Assembly: GCA_020854035.1 (NCBI GenBank)
Contig: JADZGE010000021.1
Coordinates: 62,001 to 126,000, forward strand
Origin: Burkholderiales bacterium
GTDB taxonomy: Bacteria > Pseudomonadota > Gammaproteobacteria > Burkholderiales > SG8-41
Reading direction: 5' to 3'
DNA: 64,000 nucleotides
In this document: piece after piece, positions 56,701 through 64,000 of the stretch
Numbering within the stretch: the first letter of the stretch is position 1
Layout: every line of letters starts with the position of its first letter
The notes under the pieces: model-generated
Told to the model about the DNA's origin: nothing
Database searches by the model: none
What the model saw: only the letters and a program-made list of their open reading frames with translations
Translations under genes and position numbers: made by a program

Positions 56701-57611
56701 GCGGTCGGATGGTTGTGCGTCTCCACCTTCATGAGCGTGTGGGTGAGCGCATCCACGTGGCGATAGACTCCCGCCGCGCCGGGATGAAATCGCGCGACGC
56801 CGGCGCCTTCCATGACGGCAGCGTTGTCGGCGTAGGCGACGAGCGTACCCGCCGGCGAGCGCTCGTGCGTAGCGCGGATCATGTCGAGGAGCGTTTGCGC
56901 CTCGTGCCGCCCGTCGATCACCCACCTCGCGTTGAAGATCTTGTGGCGGCAGTGCTCGGAATTCGCCTGCGCGAACATCACGAGCTCGGCGTCGGTGGGA
57001 TCGCGCCCGGCGCGGGAGTAGTACGCCGCGAGGTAGGCGATCTCCTCCTCCGAGAGTGCGAGCCCCATTTCCCGGTTCGCGCGCGCGAGCGCCGGCGCCG
57101 CACCGCCGGCGAGGCTCACGCTCCCGAGCGCCCGGCGCTCGTGGCGCTCGAAAAGCCGCCACGCCTCGTCGAACGCGCCGAGCGTCGCTTCGGTCATCCG
57201 GTCGTGCAGCAGCGCCGCGAGTTCGCCGCGCTCCGCGGCCGCGAGCGAAGCGCCGCCGCGCGTCTCGATGTGGTAGGCAAGGCCGCGCTCGATGCGCCGC
57301 ACCGCGTCGAGACCGCAGCTCCACGCGATGTCGGTCGCCTTGGACGACCAGGGAGAAACCGTGCCGAAACGCGGCACCACCAGCACGAGCTCGCCGCGCG
57401 CGCCCTCGAGCGGGGGTAGCCCGTACCGGAGTATGTGTTCGTGGCGCCCGCGCTCGTCCTCCCCGAGCGCGCGCGCGAGCTCGACGAAGTGCCAGAACTC
57501 GGCGCCGATGCCCGTGACGCGGGGAACGACGGCGGACGCGGACCGCAGGAGTTTCTCGAGCCGGAAGGCCGAGAGGGCGGCGCCCCCCTTCAGCCTCAGC
57601 ATCAGCGACAT
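53745..57611 (-). CDS. purL: Phosphoribosylformylglycinamidine synthase
   Basis: The 1288-residue single-chain PurL converts FGAR to FGAM with glutamine and ATP in purine synthesis. Recognisable are the N-terminal PurS-like part ([13 protein letters not shown]), the ATP-binding domain ([41 protein letters not shown]), the second AIRS-like repeat ([29 protein letters not shown]) and a C-terminal glutaminase with the Cys nucleophile in [11 protein letters not shown] and a late [10 protein letters not shown]. The start is taken as ATG 57611 after GGGG; GTG 57632 and ATG 57602 are in frame. It is divergent from nnrD. Confidence 0.97.
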   Translation of the reverse strand: [1288 protein letters not shown]

Positions 57612-57639
57612 GTTCGGCCCCGAACGACTCACGACGCGT

Positions 57640-57645
57640 ATTATC
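57640..57645 (-). promoter_or_regulatory. -10-like box of purL
   Basis: GATAAT on the minus strand lies 29 bp upstream of ATG 57611, in the short divergent region with nnrD. On the plus strand TAGAAT at 57682-57687 overlaps the first nnrD ATG, so it is more likely fortuitous. No purine-operator-like palindrome was recognised. Confidence 0.35.
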
Positions 57646-57685
57646 TCAAATCGAATCGCGCGCGGTCTGCTCGATTCGCTTTAGA

Positions 57686-59209
57686 ATGCGCGCCATCATG
57701 ACGCGCTCCCTCGCTCACGACGCGCCGGTGCTCGCGGCCGCGGAACTGCGCGCGCTCGAGACGGCCGCGGCCGGCATGCCGCTCATGGAAATGGCCGGGT
57801 TGGCGGCGGCCGGGGTGGCGCGCGACATGGCGGGCGACTCGGGCGCGCCCGTCCTCGTGCTTGCCGGCCCGGGAAACAACGGCGGCGACGCCTTCGTGCT
57901 CGCGCGACACCTGCGGCAGTGGTGGTTCGGCGTGACCGTGGTCTTCGCCGGCGACGAGAAAGTGCTCGCGCCGGACGCGGCCGCCGCGCTGGCGGCGTGG
58001 CGCGCGGCGGGCGGCACCACCGTCGATGCCGTTCCGGCCGGGCGCCGCTGGGCGCTCGTCGTGGACGGCATCTTTGGTATCGGCCTCGCACGCGAGGTAG
58101 CCGGCCGCTACGCCGACTGGGTGGCCGCGATCCATGCCGCCCGCGCCCCCGTGCTCGCGCTCGACGTGCCGAGCGGCCTCGATTCGGAAACCGGCCGTGT
58201 CATGGGCTGCGCCGTGCGCGCGACGGCCACCGTCACCTTCATCGGGCTCAAACCCGGGCTGCTTACCCTGGACGGCGTGGACCATTGCGGCGACCTGCAC
58301 GTCCGGAGCCTGGGCCTTGACCGGCAGGCCGCGGGCGCCGCGCGGGGCCGCGTGCTCGGCGCCGGAATCCTGGCGGCGGCCCTCGCGCCGCGCTCGCGGA
58401 ACACCCACAAGGGCCACTACGGCAGCGCCGGCGTGATCGGCGGCGATCACGGCATGGTGGGCGCGGTGCTGCTCGCTTCGCGCGCAGCGCTCAAACTGGG
58501 CGCCGGCAGGGTCTACGCCGGTCTCCTCGCCGGCGATGCTCCGCTCGTCGATCCGGGTCAGCCCGAAGTGATGGTACGGAGCGCGGACGCCGTGCTGAAG
58601 CTCGATCACCTTACCGCGCTGGCGGTCGGGCCCGGACTGGGCACGCTGCCGGATGCGGGCTGCTATCTCGAATGGGCGCTCGAGTCGTCGCTGCCAGTGG
58701 TGCTCGACGCGGACGCTCTCAATATCGTCTCGATGAATCCGGAACTACGGGAATGCCTCGCGGCCCGCAACGGGCCCACCGTCATCACGCCGCACCCCGC
58801 TGAGGCCGCCCGATTGCTGGAGACCGGGACGCGCGAGGTGCAGGCAGATCGCGTCAGCGCCGCCAGGACACTCGCAGCGCGGTTCAAGTGCCCGGTGGCG
58901 CTGAAGGGGGCCGGGACGATAGTCGCCGTGCCCGACGGAAGCTGGCACGTGAACGTATCCGGCAATCCCGGGCTCGCGAGCGCGGGCACGGGCGACGTGC
59001 TCACGGGCTTCGTCGCGGCCCTCCTCGCGCAGGGGATCGCCCCCCGCACCGCCCTCCTTGCCGCGGTGTTCCTGCACGGCGCGGCGGCGGACGATCTCCT
59101 CGCGCGCGGGATCGGGCCCGTCGGATTGACCGCGGGCGAGTTGATCGATGCGGCGCGCGCGATCGTCAACCGTTTCGAGCCGCCGATCGGCGCGGTGCAA
59201 CGCCAGTGA
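57686..59209 (+). CDS. nnrD: Bifunctional NAD(P)H-hydrate epimerase / ADP-dependent dehydratase
   Basis: A 507-residue metabolite-repair enzyme. The N-terminal YjeF epimerase domain (to about 215) has MPLMEMAGLAAAGVAR, VLAGPGNNGGDAFVLARHL and LDVPSGLDSETG. The C-terminal dehydratase domain has KGHYGSAGVIGGDHGMVGA, AVGPGLGT, VLDADALN, VITPHPAEAARLL, LKGAGT and the nucleotide-binding NPGLASAGTGDVLTG. Together they repair hydrated NADH and NADPH. ATG 57686 and ATG 57698 are both possible starts. It is divergent from purL. Confidence 0.95.
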   Translation: MRAIMTRSLAHDAPVLAAAELRALETAAAGMPLMEMAGLAAAGVARDMAGDSGAPVLVLAGPGNNGGDAFVLARHLRQWWFGVTVVFAGDEKVLAPDAAAALAAWRAAGGTTVDAVPAGRRWALVVDGIFGIGLAREVAGRYADWVAAIHAARAPVLALDVPSGLDSETGRVMGCAVRATATVTFIGLKPGLLTLDGVDHCGDLHVRSLGLDRQAAGAARGRVLGAGILAAALAPRSRNTHKGHYGSAGVIGGDHGMVGAVLLASRAALKLGAGRVYAGLLAGDAPLVDPGQPEVMVRSADAVLKLDHLTALAVGPGLGTLPDAGCYLEWALESSLPVVLDADALNIVSMNPELRECLAARNGPTVITPHPAEAARLLETGTREVQADRVSAARTLAARFKCPVALKGAGTIVAVPDGSWHVNVSGNPGLASAGTGDVLTGFVAALLAQGIAPRTALLAAVFLHGAAADDLLARGIGPVGLTAGELIDAARAIVNRFEPPIGAVQRQ

Positions 59210-59229
59210 AGGCAAGAGGAGCAGCGAAC

Positions 59230-60156
59230 ATGGACAACCCGGAACTCGCCGCGCGCTACGGCGCCCGAACGCTTGAGGCGGGACGGCGCCTTCAACCCCG
59301 CGGCTTCGAGGAGCGCCTCGCGCAGTACGACTCGCTCGACCAGCACTACACGAAGCTCTGGCTGGATTTCGCCGTCGACGGCATGCTGCGCCGCCCCGCG
59401 CTCGACGAGCGCACCCGCTTCCTCGTGCTGATCGGCCAGTTCACCATGGCGAGGAGCCACGGCGACCTCGAGGAAAACGTGCGGGCCGCGCTCGCGGCGG
59501 GCCTCGCTCCGCGCGAGGTGCTCGAGGTGATCCTGCAATGCGTCGTGTACGGCGGCCACGTCGTCGCGGCTCCGGCGATCCGGCTCTTTCACCGTATCGC
59601 CTCGGAACTCGACCTCGTGGCGGCCCTGAAGGCAAGCTCCCTGCCGCCCGACGGCAGGGACCGCGCGCGCTCATACGACGACGAGCGCAGGACGTGGCAC
59701 CCCGACGACGTCGCGGATCCGCGCTTCGAGCGTCTCATGAAACGCTACGGCTGGCTCGCCGCTGGGCGCGGCCTGACGCTGCGCCCGCGGCACCACCTCA
59801 ACATCCTGGCGTGGCTCGACGCGATCGACCCGGAGTTCGCGGGACTGTGGGTGCGGTTCTGCTACCAGGGCATGTACGGCCGTGACGTGCTCGACGCGCG
59901 GACGCGGCTCCTGTGCGTCGTCGGCAACTGTCTCGCCGTCGGCGAGGCGATCCAGTCGCGCGGGCACATGCGCGGCGCGATGCGAAACGGCGCGACGCCG
60001 CGCGAGGTGCTCGAAGTGATCCTCGTGACCTGCGTCAACTTCGGCATGCCCCCCGCGCTCCACGCGCTCGAGGCTTTCGTCGGGATCATGGCCGAGGACG
60101 GGCGCCTCGTGGAAATCGGCGATCCGCCGATGCGAGTGGATACGTACTCGCAGTAA
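59230..60156 (+). CDS. Protein with two carboxymuconolactone decarboxylase (AhpD-like) domains
   Basis: A 308-residue all-helical protein made of two CMD units (about 45-135 and 195-290). Each ends in a matching helix: EENVRAALAAGLAPREVLEV then ILQCVVYGGHVVAAPAI, and MRNGATPREVLEVILVTCVN then FGMPPALHALEAF. CMD proteins decarboxylate lactones or act as CxxC peroxidases. Neither unit has the AhpD CxxC pair, so a decarboxylase- or isomerase-type or purely structural role is more likely. ATG 59230 has GGAG seven bases upstream. It follows nnrD by 20 bp. Confidence 0.82.
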   Translation: MDNPELAARYGARTLEAGRRLQPRGFEERLAQYDSLDQHYTKLWLDFAVDGMLRRPALDERTRFLVLIGQFTMARSHGDLEENVRAALAAGLAPREVLEVILQCVVYGGHVVAAPAIRLFHRIASELDLVAALKASSLPPDGRDRARSYDDERRTWHPDDVADPRFERLMKRYGWLAAGRGLTLRPRHHLNILAWLDAIDPEFAGLWVRFCYQGMYGRDVLDARTRLLCVVGNCLAVGEAIQSRGHMRGAMRNGATPREVLEVILVTCVNFGMPPALHALEAFVGIMAEDGRLVEIGDPPMRVDTYSQ

Positions 60157-60191
60157 GCCGGTCCTGGCCTCGTTTCACGCCCGGCGGGCAC

Positions 60192-60575
60192 CTACGCAGC
60201 GAGCCAGCGCACCGTGTAAAACCCCAGCACGGTCATCACGAGCGAGCCCGCGAGGTGCGTGCCGACGTGCAGCATCGCCCAGCCGTAGCGCTGGATCGCG
60301 AGCAACTGCACGGCTTCCGCCGAGAACGTCGAGAACGTCGTCAGGCTGCCGAGCACCCCGGTAATCACGAAAAGCCGCCACTCCGCCGGCAGCGTGGCGT
60401 GCTGGAGAAAGTACTCCACGGCGACGCCGACGAAATAGCCACCGATGAGGTTCGCCGCCAGCGTGCCGAGCGGCAGGTTCGGCACGGCGGTATTGAGCGC
60501 GATTCCGAGCCCCCAGCGCAGCCACGCGCCGAGAACCGCGCCGATCCCCACTGCCAGAAATCCGGTCGCGACCAT
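60192..60575 (-). CDS. crcB: Fluoride channel CrcB/Fluc
   Basis: A 127-residue membrane protein with four helices. It has LGAWLRWGLG at the first helix, NLIGGYFVG (conserved Asn and Gly), and GVLGSLTTFSTFSAE, the polar track with the two Phe that line the fluoride pore. Fluc channels act as antiparallel dimers that expel fluoride. No fluoride riboswitch pattern was recognised upstream. The gene is convergent with the CMD gene. Confidence 0.93.
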   Translation of the reverse strand: MVATGFLAVGIGAVLGAWLRWGLGIALNTAVPNLPLGTLAANLIGGYFVGVAVEYFLQHATLPAEWRLFVITGVLGSLTTFSTFSAEAVQLLAIQRYGWAMLHVGTHLAGSLVMTVLGFYTVRWLAA

Positions 60576-60623
60576 GAAGTTCGTCCTTTCGTTTGCCGGG
60601 ATTCAGGCAAGAAATGGGAATCA

Positions 60624-60651
60624 GCCACGGAGTTCGCGGAGAACGCAGAGG
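60624..60651. repeat. Purine-rich partially periodic intergenic element
   Basis: CCACGGAGTTCGCGGAGAAC followed by GCAGAGGC shows an imperfect 9-10-base periodicity (CGGAG / CGGAGAA / CAGAGG). Similar 'cacggag...cacagag' strings occur in intergenic DNA of diverse bacteria. It lies between crcB and the molybdenum genes; no function is known. Confidence 0.35.
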
Positions 60652-60721
60652 CAATCGCTGCCTGCGAGCAATCGGGCAAACGGTCCGTTCACGGCATGTC
60701 CGAGTGCCCCGGGGGCGTGCG

Positions 60722-60826
60722 TCACGCCTCGACGGACTCGCGAAGCGGGTGCCCGGGGCCTTTCCAGTGCTCGCCGTGGCGCGGGATCCATTCGCGGAAC
60801 TCGCCTTGCGTCCGCGCGGCCAGCCA
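60722..60826 (-). other. Coding-like tail in frame after the moaE stop
   Basis: Directly after the moaE TAG (60829-60827), in the same frame, 34 more sense codons read WLAARTQGEFREWIPRHGEH then WKGPGHPLRESVEA before TGA. Nearly every third base is G or C, as in real genes here. No start codon or family match was found. It may be a relic of a following gene, a separate tiny ORF, or chance. Confidence 0.35.
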
Positions 60827-61285
60827 CTAACCCTTCAACCGCCAGCGCTCCGCCGCGACATCGTCCGACTGCCGTGCCTCGACCCATCTCGGTCCGCTGG
60901 CGGCCCGCTCCTTCTTCCAGAACGGCGCCCGCGTCTTGAGGTAGTCCATGATGAACTCGCACGCCGCGAAGGCATCGCCCCGGTGCCCGCTCGTCACGAC
61001 CACCAGCACGATCTGGTCGGTGGGCTCGAGCGTGCCGACACGGTGAATCACCAGCACGTCGAAGACGTTCCAGCGCCCGCGCGCCACCTCGATGATCTCC
61101 GCGATCGACCTTTCCGTCATGCCCGGATAGTGCTCGAGCGTCATCGCGGATACCGTGTCGCCCTCGTTCACGTCGCGCACGATGCCGACGAAGCTCGCGA
61201 CGGCACCGACCTTCGGATTGCCGCGGCGCAGCGCGGCGATCTCGGCGCCGGCGTCGAAGTCCTCGGCTTGTACCCTGACGGTCAT
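60827..61285 (-). CDS. moaE: Molybdopterin synthase catalytic subunit
   Basis: The 152-residue large subunit of molybdopterin synthase transfers sulfur from MoaD thiocarboxylate to precursor Z. Motifs: GAVASFVGIVRD, LEHYPGMTERSIAEI, VIHRVGTLEPTDQIVLVVV, and HRGDAFAACEFIMDYLKTRAPFWKKE with the conserved catalytic Lys. ATG 61285 is chosen to match the MTVRVQAEDFD start; longer frames are Arg-rich. It lies 82 bp downstream of moaD. Confidence 0.94.
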   Translation of the reverse strand: MTVRVQAEDFDAGAEIAALRRGNPKVGAVASFVGIVRDVNEGDTVSAMTLEHYPGMTERSIAEIIEVARGRWNVFDVLVIHRVGTLEPTDQIVLVVVTSGHRGDAFAACEFIMDYLKTRAPFWKKERAASGPRWVEARQSDDVAAERWRLKG

Positions 61286-61367
61286 GTGAAGGGATGCGGC
61301 CGCCGGTGAATGCCGATGGCCGAATCGTCGTCGACGCCGGCGGCGGTCATCGGCCGCTCGCGGTTCT

Positions 61368-61622
61368 TCAACCACCCGTCACGGGCGGGAAGAAAGCGAT
61401 CTCGTCGCCGTCCCCGACCTGCGTGTCGCCGACCGCCATCGCCTGGTTGACGGCCGCGCGCACCGGGCGATGCGGGCCCAGTTCCCGCGCCCACGCACCG
61501 CCGCGCGCGATCAGTATCGCCCGCAGGCCTTCCAGGTCGCGCACCCCGGCGGGAAGATCAATACGCTCCGCCCCGGTGCCGAGCGACTCGCGCAGCCGCG
61601 CGAAATAGAGCACGGTGATCAT
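61368..61622 (-). CDS. moaD: Molybdopterin synthase sulfur-carrier subunit
   Basis: The 84-residue ubiquitin-fold protein starts MITVLYFARLRESLG and ends in the Gly-Gly that is adenylated and thiocarboxylated (IAFFPPVTGG). It also has a short NQ-x-MAVGDTQVGDGDE section. It supplies sulfur to MoaE. ATG 61622 is chosen by homology. Confidence 0.93.
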   Translation of the reverse strand: MITVLYFARLRESLGTGAERIDLPAGVRDLEGLRAILIARGGAWARELGPHRPVRAAVNQAMAVGDTQVGDGDEIAFFPPVTGG

Positions 61623-61716
61623 GCGGCTGATTATGCCCCGGCGGCGCGCCGATACCAAGTCCCGGCGACAAAGCGCACGGCGGTTACGGAGCAGGCATGC
61701 GCCGCCGCGGCGCGAT

Positions 61717-62211
61717 TCACGACAAGCCGACGTGACGAAGCACGAAGGCCGCGATCGTCCCGGGATCGTTGAGCGGGAGCTGCGGCAGCTTCGTGTCCAC
61801 CGGCGCGTCGCTCGCGACGGCGACGATCCCCGGATCGTGCGGGTGGAGGAGCGGTTCGCCGACTGCCGCGCGGTAGACCTCGAGCTTGGGAAGTTGTCCC
61901 CGCTTGAAGCCCTCCACCAGCAGGAGATCGCAGGGCGAGAGGCGCGCGGCGAGATCGGCGAACGAGGGCTCGGGCGCGCCGCGCAGCTCGTGCACGAGGA
62001 CCCAGCGCCGGGAGGAAGTCACCAGCACCTCGCTGCACCCGGCGTGGCGATGACGGTAGGAATCCTTGCCCGGCTGGTCGACGTCGAAGCTGTGGTGCGC
62101 GTGCTTGACGAGGGACACCCTGAGCCCGCGCTCGACGAAAAGCGGGATCAATTGCTCGATCAGCGTCGTCTTGCCGCTGCCGGACCAGCCGGCGAAACCG
62201 AAGATTTTCAC
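61717..62211 (-). CDS. mobB: Molybdopterin-guanine dinucleotide biosynthesis protein MobB
   Basis: A 164-residue P-loop GTPase: KIFGFAGWSGSGKTTLIEQL (Walker A), LVKHAHHSFDVDQPGKDSYRH, and LLVEGFKRGQLPKLEVYR. MobB assists MobA in attaching GMP to molybdopterin. The start is taken as GTG 62211, where homologues begin; GTG 62256 would add 15 residues. A 94-bp gap separates it from moaD. The 62212-62431 spacer to modC shows no recognisable element. Confidence 0.9.
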   Translation of the reverse strand: MKIFGFAGWSGSGKTTLIEQLIPLFVERGLRVSLVKHAHHSFDVDQPGKDSYRHRHAGCSEVLVTSSRRWVLVHELRGAPEPSFADLAARLSPCDLLLVEGFKRGQLPKLEVYRAAVGEPLLHPHDPGIVAVASDAPVDTKLPQLPLNDPGTIAAFVLRHVGLS

Positions 62212-62431
62212 CTCTCGCGCTCGCGGCAAAGAGTCAGCCCGGCCACGGAACCACACGGAAACCCTGATCCAGCATGCGCGCTACTCTCCCGGCCGCAAAG
62301 AATAGCAAAGTCGGCGCAAGGCCGTGGCTTCCCTCCTCCGGGCACCGTCGAACTCACGGAAGGCGGGCGCTGGCAACCCGGCATTCCGTGCGCTTCCAGG
62401 CGCGTGTTGCCGCGGCCGGCGTCGACCACGT

Positions 62432-63514
62432 TCAGCCCGCATGGCGGCGGTCGAGCGAGACCGCCTTCACCAGCGCCCACACCTCCCGTCCCGGCGCGAG
62501 CCCGAGTTCCTCCGCGGCCTGGCGCGTGATTCGCGAACGCAGCATCGTCGAGCCCACCGCTATCGCCACGTCGACCACGCCCTCGCGCGTGTTCCCCACC
62601 GCGGCAACCCTGCCGCGCAGGATATTCCGGATGCTGATCCCGCGCGGCTCGTCGATCGCGACCGAGACGTCCCGGGCGCGCACGCGCACTCGCACCGGTT
62701 CGCCCACCAGCGCGTCGAGGCCGGCGACAGCGAGGGTACCGCCGTCGAATGCGAGTGTCGCGAGATCGTAGTCCATGTCCTGCGCGACGACTCGCGCGTC
62801 GATCACCGCGCCGCCTTCGAACACCCCGCCGCCTGCGCGGAGATCCGGCCGGCCCATCACCTCTTCGACGCTGCCGGCCGCCGTGACCCGCCCGCCCGCC
62901 ATGTGGACGACGGCGCCAGCCAGCCGGACGACCTCCTCCACCGAGTGGCTCACGTACACCATCGGGACGCGCAGATCCTCGCAGAGCAGTTCCAGGTAGC
63001 GCAGCACCTCGTCCCGCCGGCGCGCATCGAGCGAGGCGAGCGGCTCGTCAAGGAGGAGGATGCGCGGGCTCGCGAGCAGTGCCCGCCCGATCGCGACGCG
63101 CTGCTTCTCCCCGCCGGAGAGATCACCCGGGCGCCGCTCCATGAGATCCCCGAGCCCCAGCAACTCGACGACATGTTCCGGTGCCACGTAGCGCTCGGCG
63201 GCTGGAACGAGCGAGTGACCGTAGAGGAGGTTGCGGCGCACATCGAGATGCGGGAAGAGCCTGCCTTCCTGGAAAACGTAACCCACGCGCCGCTTCTCGA
63301 CGGGGACATCCACGCCGCAGACGCTGTCGAACAGCACCTCGCCGTCGATCTCGATCCGGCCGCGGTCCGGGCGGAGCAGCCCGGCGATCATGTTCACGAC
63401 CGAGGTCTTGCCCGCGCCCGAGCGGCCGAACAATGCGGTGACGCGGGCATCCACCGCGAAAGTCGCGGCGAGTTCGACGCTTCCCAGCCTGCGCCCGACG
63501 TCAATTCGCAGCAT
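62432..63514 (-). CDS. modC: Molybdate ABC transporter ATP-binding protein
   Basis: A 360-residue ATPase: Walker A GRSGAGKTS (30-38), Q-loop YVFQEGRLFPHLDVRRNLLYG, signature LSGGEKQRVAIGRALL (132-147), Walker B ILLLDEPLASLD, and H190 in the switch. The C-terminal part is a molybdate-binding (MOP-like) domain with IRNILRGRVAAV and RITRQAAEELGLAPG. It overlaps the modB stop by 14 bp. Confidence 0.96.
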   Translation of the reverse strand: MLRIDVGRRLGSVELAATFAVDARVTALFGRSGAGKTSVVNMIAGLLRPDRGRIEIDGEVLFDSVCGVDVPVEKRRVGYVFQEGRLFPHLDVRRNLLYGHSLVPAAERYVAPEHVVELLGLGDLMERRPGDLSGGEKQRVAIGRALLASPRILLLDEPLASLDARRRDEVLRYLELLCEDLRVPMVYVSHSVEEVVRLAGAVVHMAGGRVTAAGSVEEVMGRPDLRAGGGVFEGGAVIDARVVAQDMDYDLATLAFDGGTLAVAGLDALVGEPVRVRVRARDVSVAIDEPRGISIRNILRGRVAAVGNTREGVVDVAIAVGSTMLRSRITRQAAEELGLAPGREVWALVKAVSLDRRHAG

Positions 63515-64000
63515 CGCGACCCCGTGCCGCCTCGGTCGCCCGCCGGGTGAGGACCTCCGAGGCGAGCAGCGCCACGAGCGACACCGCGACGGCGACCAGG
63601 CTCAACTGCAGCGCGCGGGCGTCGCCGCCGGGCACCTGCGTGTATGTGTAGATGGCGAGCGGCAGGGTGCGCGTCTCGCCCGGGATGTTCGACACGAAGG
63701 TGATGGTCGCGCCGAATTCCCCGAGGCTCCGCGCGAAAGAGAGCAGCATGCCGGTGATGATGCCCGGCAGCATCAGGGGCACCGTGACGGTCGCGAGGAC
63801 ACGCCAGCGGCCCGCGCCGAGGGTGCGGGCGGCGGCCTCGAGCCGCTCGTCCACCGCCTCCAGCGCAAGGCGCATCGCCCGCACCATCAGCGGAAAACCC
63901 ATCACCGCGCACGCGAGCGCCGCCCCGGTCCACCGGAACGAGAACACGATTCCGGCCTGCTGCTCGAGAAACGCACCGATCGGACCACGGCGTCCGAAGA
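63501..64000 (-). CDS. modB: Molybdate ABC transporter permease, C-terminal part (cut by window edge)
   Basis: The reading frame stays open to the window edge, so the N terminus is missing. Visible residues include FRWTGAALACAVMGFPLMVR, the ABC permease EAA loop LEAVDERLEAAARTLGAGRW, and LGEFGATITFVSNIPGETRTL, which are typical of ModB/CysU-type permeases. It forms the membrane channel with ModC. modA would be expected further upstream. Confidence 0.93.
   Translation of the reverse strand, partial: FGRRGPIGAFLEQQAGIVFSFRWTGAALACAVMGFPLMVRAMRLALEAVDERLEAAARTLGAGRWRVLATVTVPLMLPGIITGMLLSFARSLGEFGATITFVSNIPGETRTLPLAIYTYTQVPGGDARALQLSLVAVAVSLVALLASEVLTRRATEAARGRDAAN

Noticed and set aside
54747..57419. 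Long open frame on the plus strand opposite purL
   Set aside because: Purely the complement of purL; no motifs and biased composition.
60576..60660. Fluoride riboswitch upstream of crcB
   Set aside because: I looked for the conserved GGxGAUGG-type core on the minus strand before ATG 60575 and did not see it.

Overview
The window is about 64 kb of very GC-rich DNA (third codon positions almost all G or C) packed with short-spaced or overlapping genes on both strands. Gene content and order point to a betaproteobacterium, probably Burkholderiales-like. The clues are the sdhCDAB-sdhE-gltA-odhAB-lpd-zapE gene string divergent from mdh, the ygfZ/DUF4936/NRDE trio, the yciB-bolA-ppiC trio, and several Bug (TctC) binding proteins. 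This placement is an inference from synteny; no rRNA or tRNA gene is present to confirm it.

Layout. 1-7.1 kb: 5' part of a type I secretion ABC exporter, then ygfZ, DUF4936, NRDE, a GNAT acetyltransferase, an aldolase-SDR fusion, mtnA and a FabG-like SDR. 7.4-11.5 kb: tadA, a protein with three RidA-type domains, a divergent ACMSD/resorcylate-decarboxylase-type amidohydrolase and a TRAP-type binding protein with no signal peptide. 11.5-26.4 kb (minus strand): a central-carbon block, in transcription order sdhC, sdhD, sdhA, sdhB, sdhE, gltA, odhA, odhB, lpdA, zapE, acuI, prpE and the TRAP protein. 26.6-30.2 kb (plus strand): mdh, prpC, prpD. Together these give most of the lower TCA cycle plus the entry to the 2-methylcitrate route for propionyl-CoA, with PrpE and AcuI as possible feeders from propionate or acrylate. 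30.3-32.5 kb: a TonB-dependent receptor.

32.5-37.3 kb looks like an island of visibly lower GC. It holds two overlapping amidohydrolase genes, a Bug-family binding protein and a decayed luciferase-like monooxygenase. The first amidohydrolase has lost every metal-binding residue that the second one keeps, so the pair looks like a pseudoenzyme-enzyme couple. This is the most unusual thing in the window.

37.3-40.5 kb: E1-alpha, E1-beta and E2 of a 2-oxoacid dehydrogenase with no local E3. 40.6-48.2 kb (minus strand): a tripartite tricarboxylate transporter set (TctB, TctA and a separated TctC) interspersed with a polysaccharide-deacetylase-like protein, an FAH-family hydrolase, an HMGL/isopropylmalate-synthase-like protein, a persulfide dioxygenase-rhodanese fusion and a chimeric pseudogene scar. 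48.4-53.6 kb (plus): FkbM methyltransferase, glycolate/D-2-hydroxyacid dehydrogenase-type flavoprotein, msrB, yciB, bolA, ppiC and a TAT-exported Rieske protein, followed by a 14-bp tandem repeat. 53.7-60.2 kb: purL, divergent nnrD and a double carboxymuconolactone-decarboxylase-domain protein. 60.2-64 kb (minus): crcB and a molybdenum block (moaE, moaD, mobB, modC, modB) that runs off the end.

No CRISPR array, insertion sequence, prophage or RNA gene was seen. Promoter calls come from eye-matching hexamers and are tentative.
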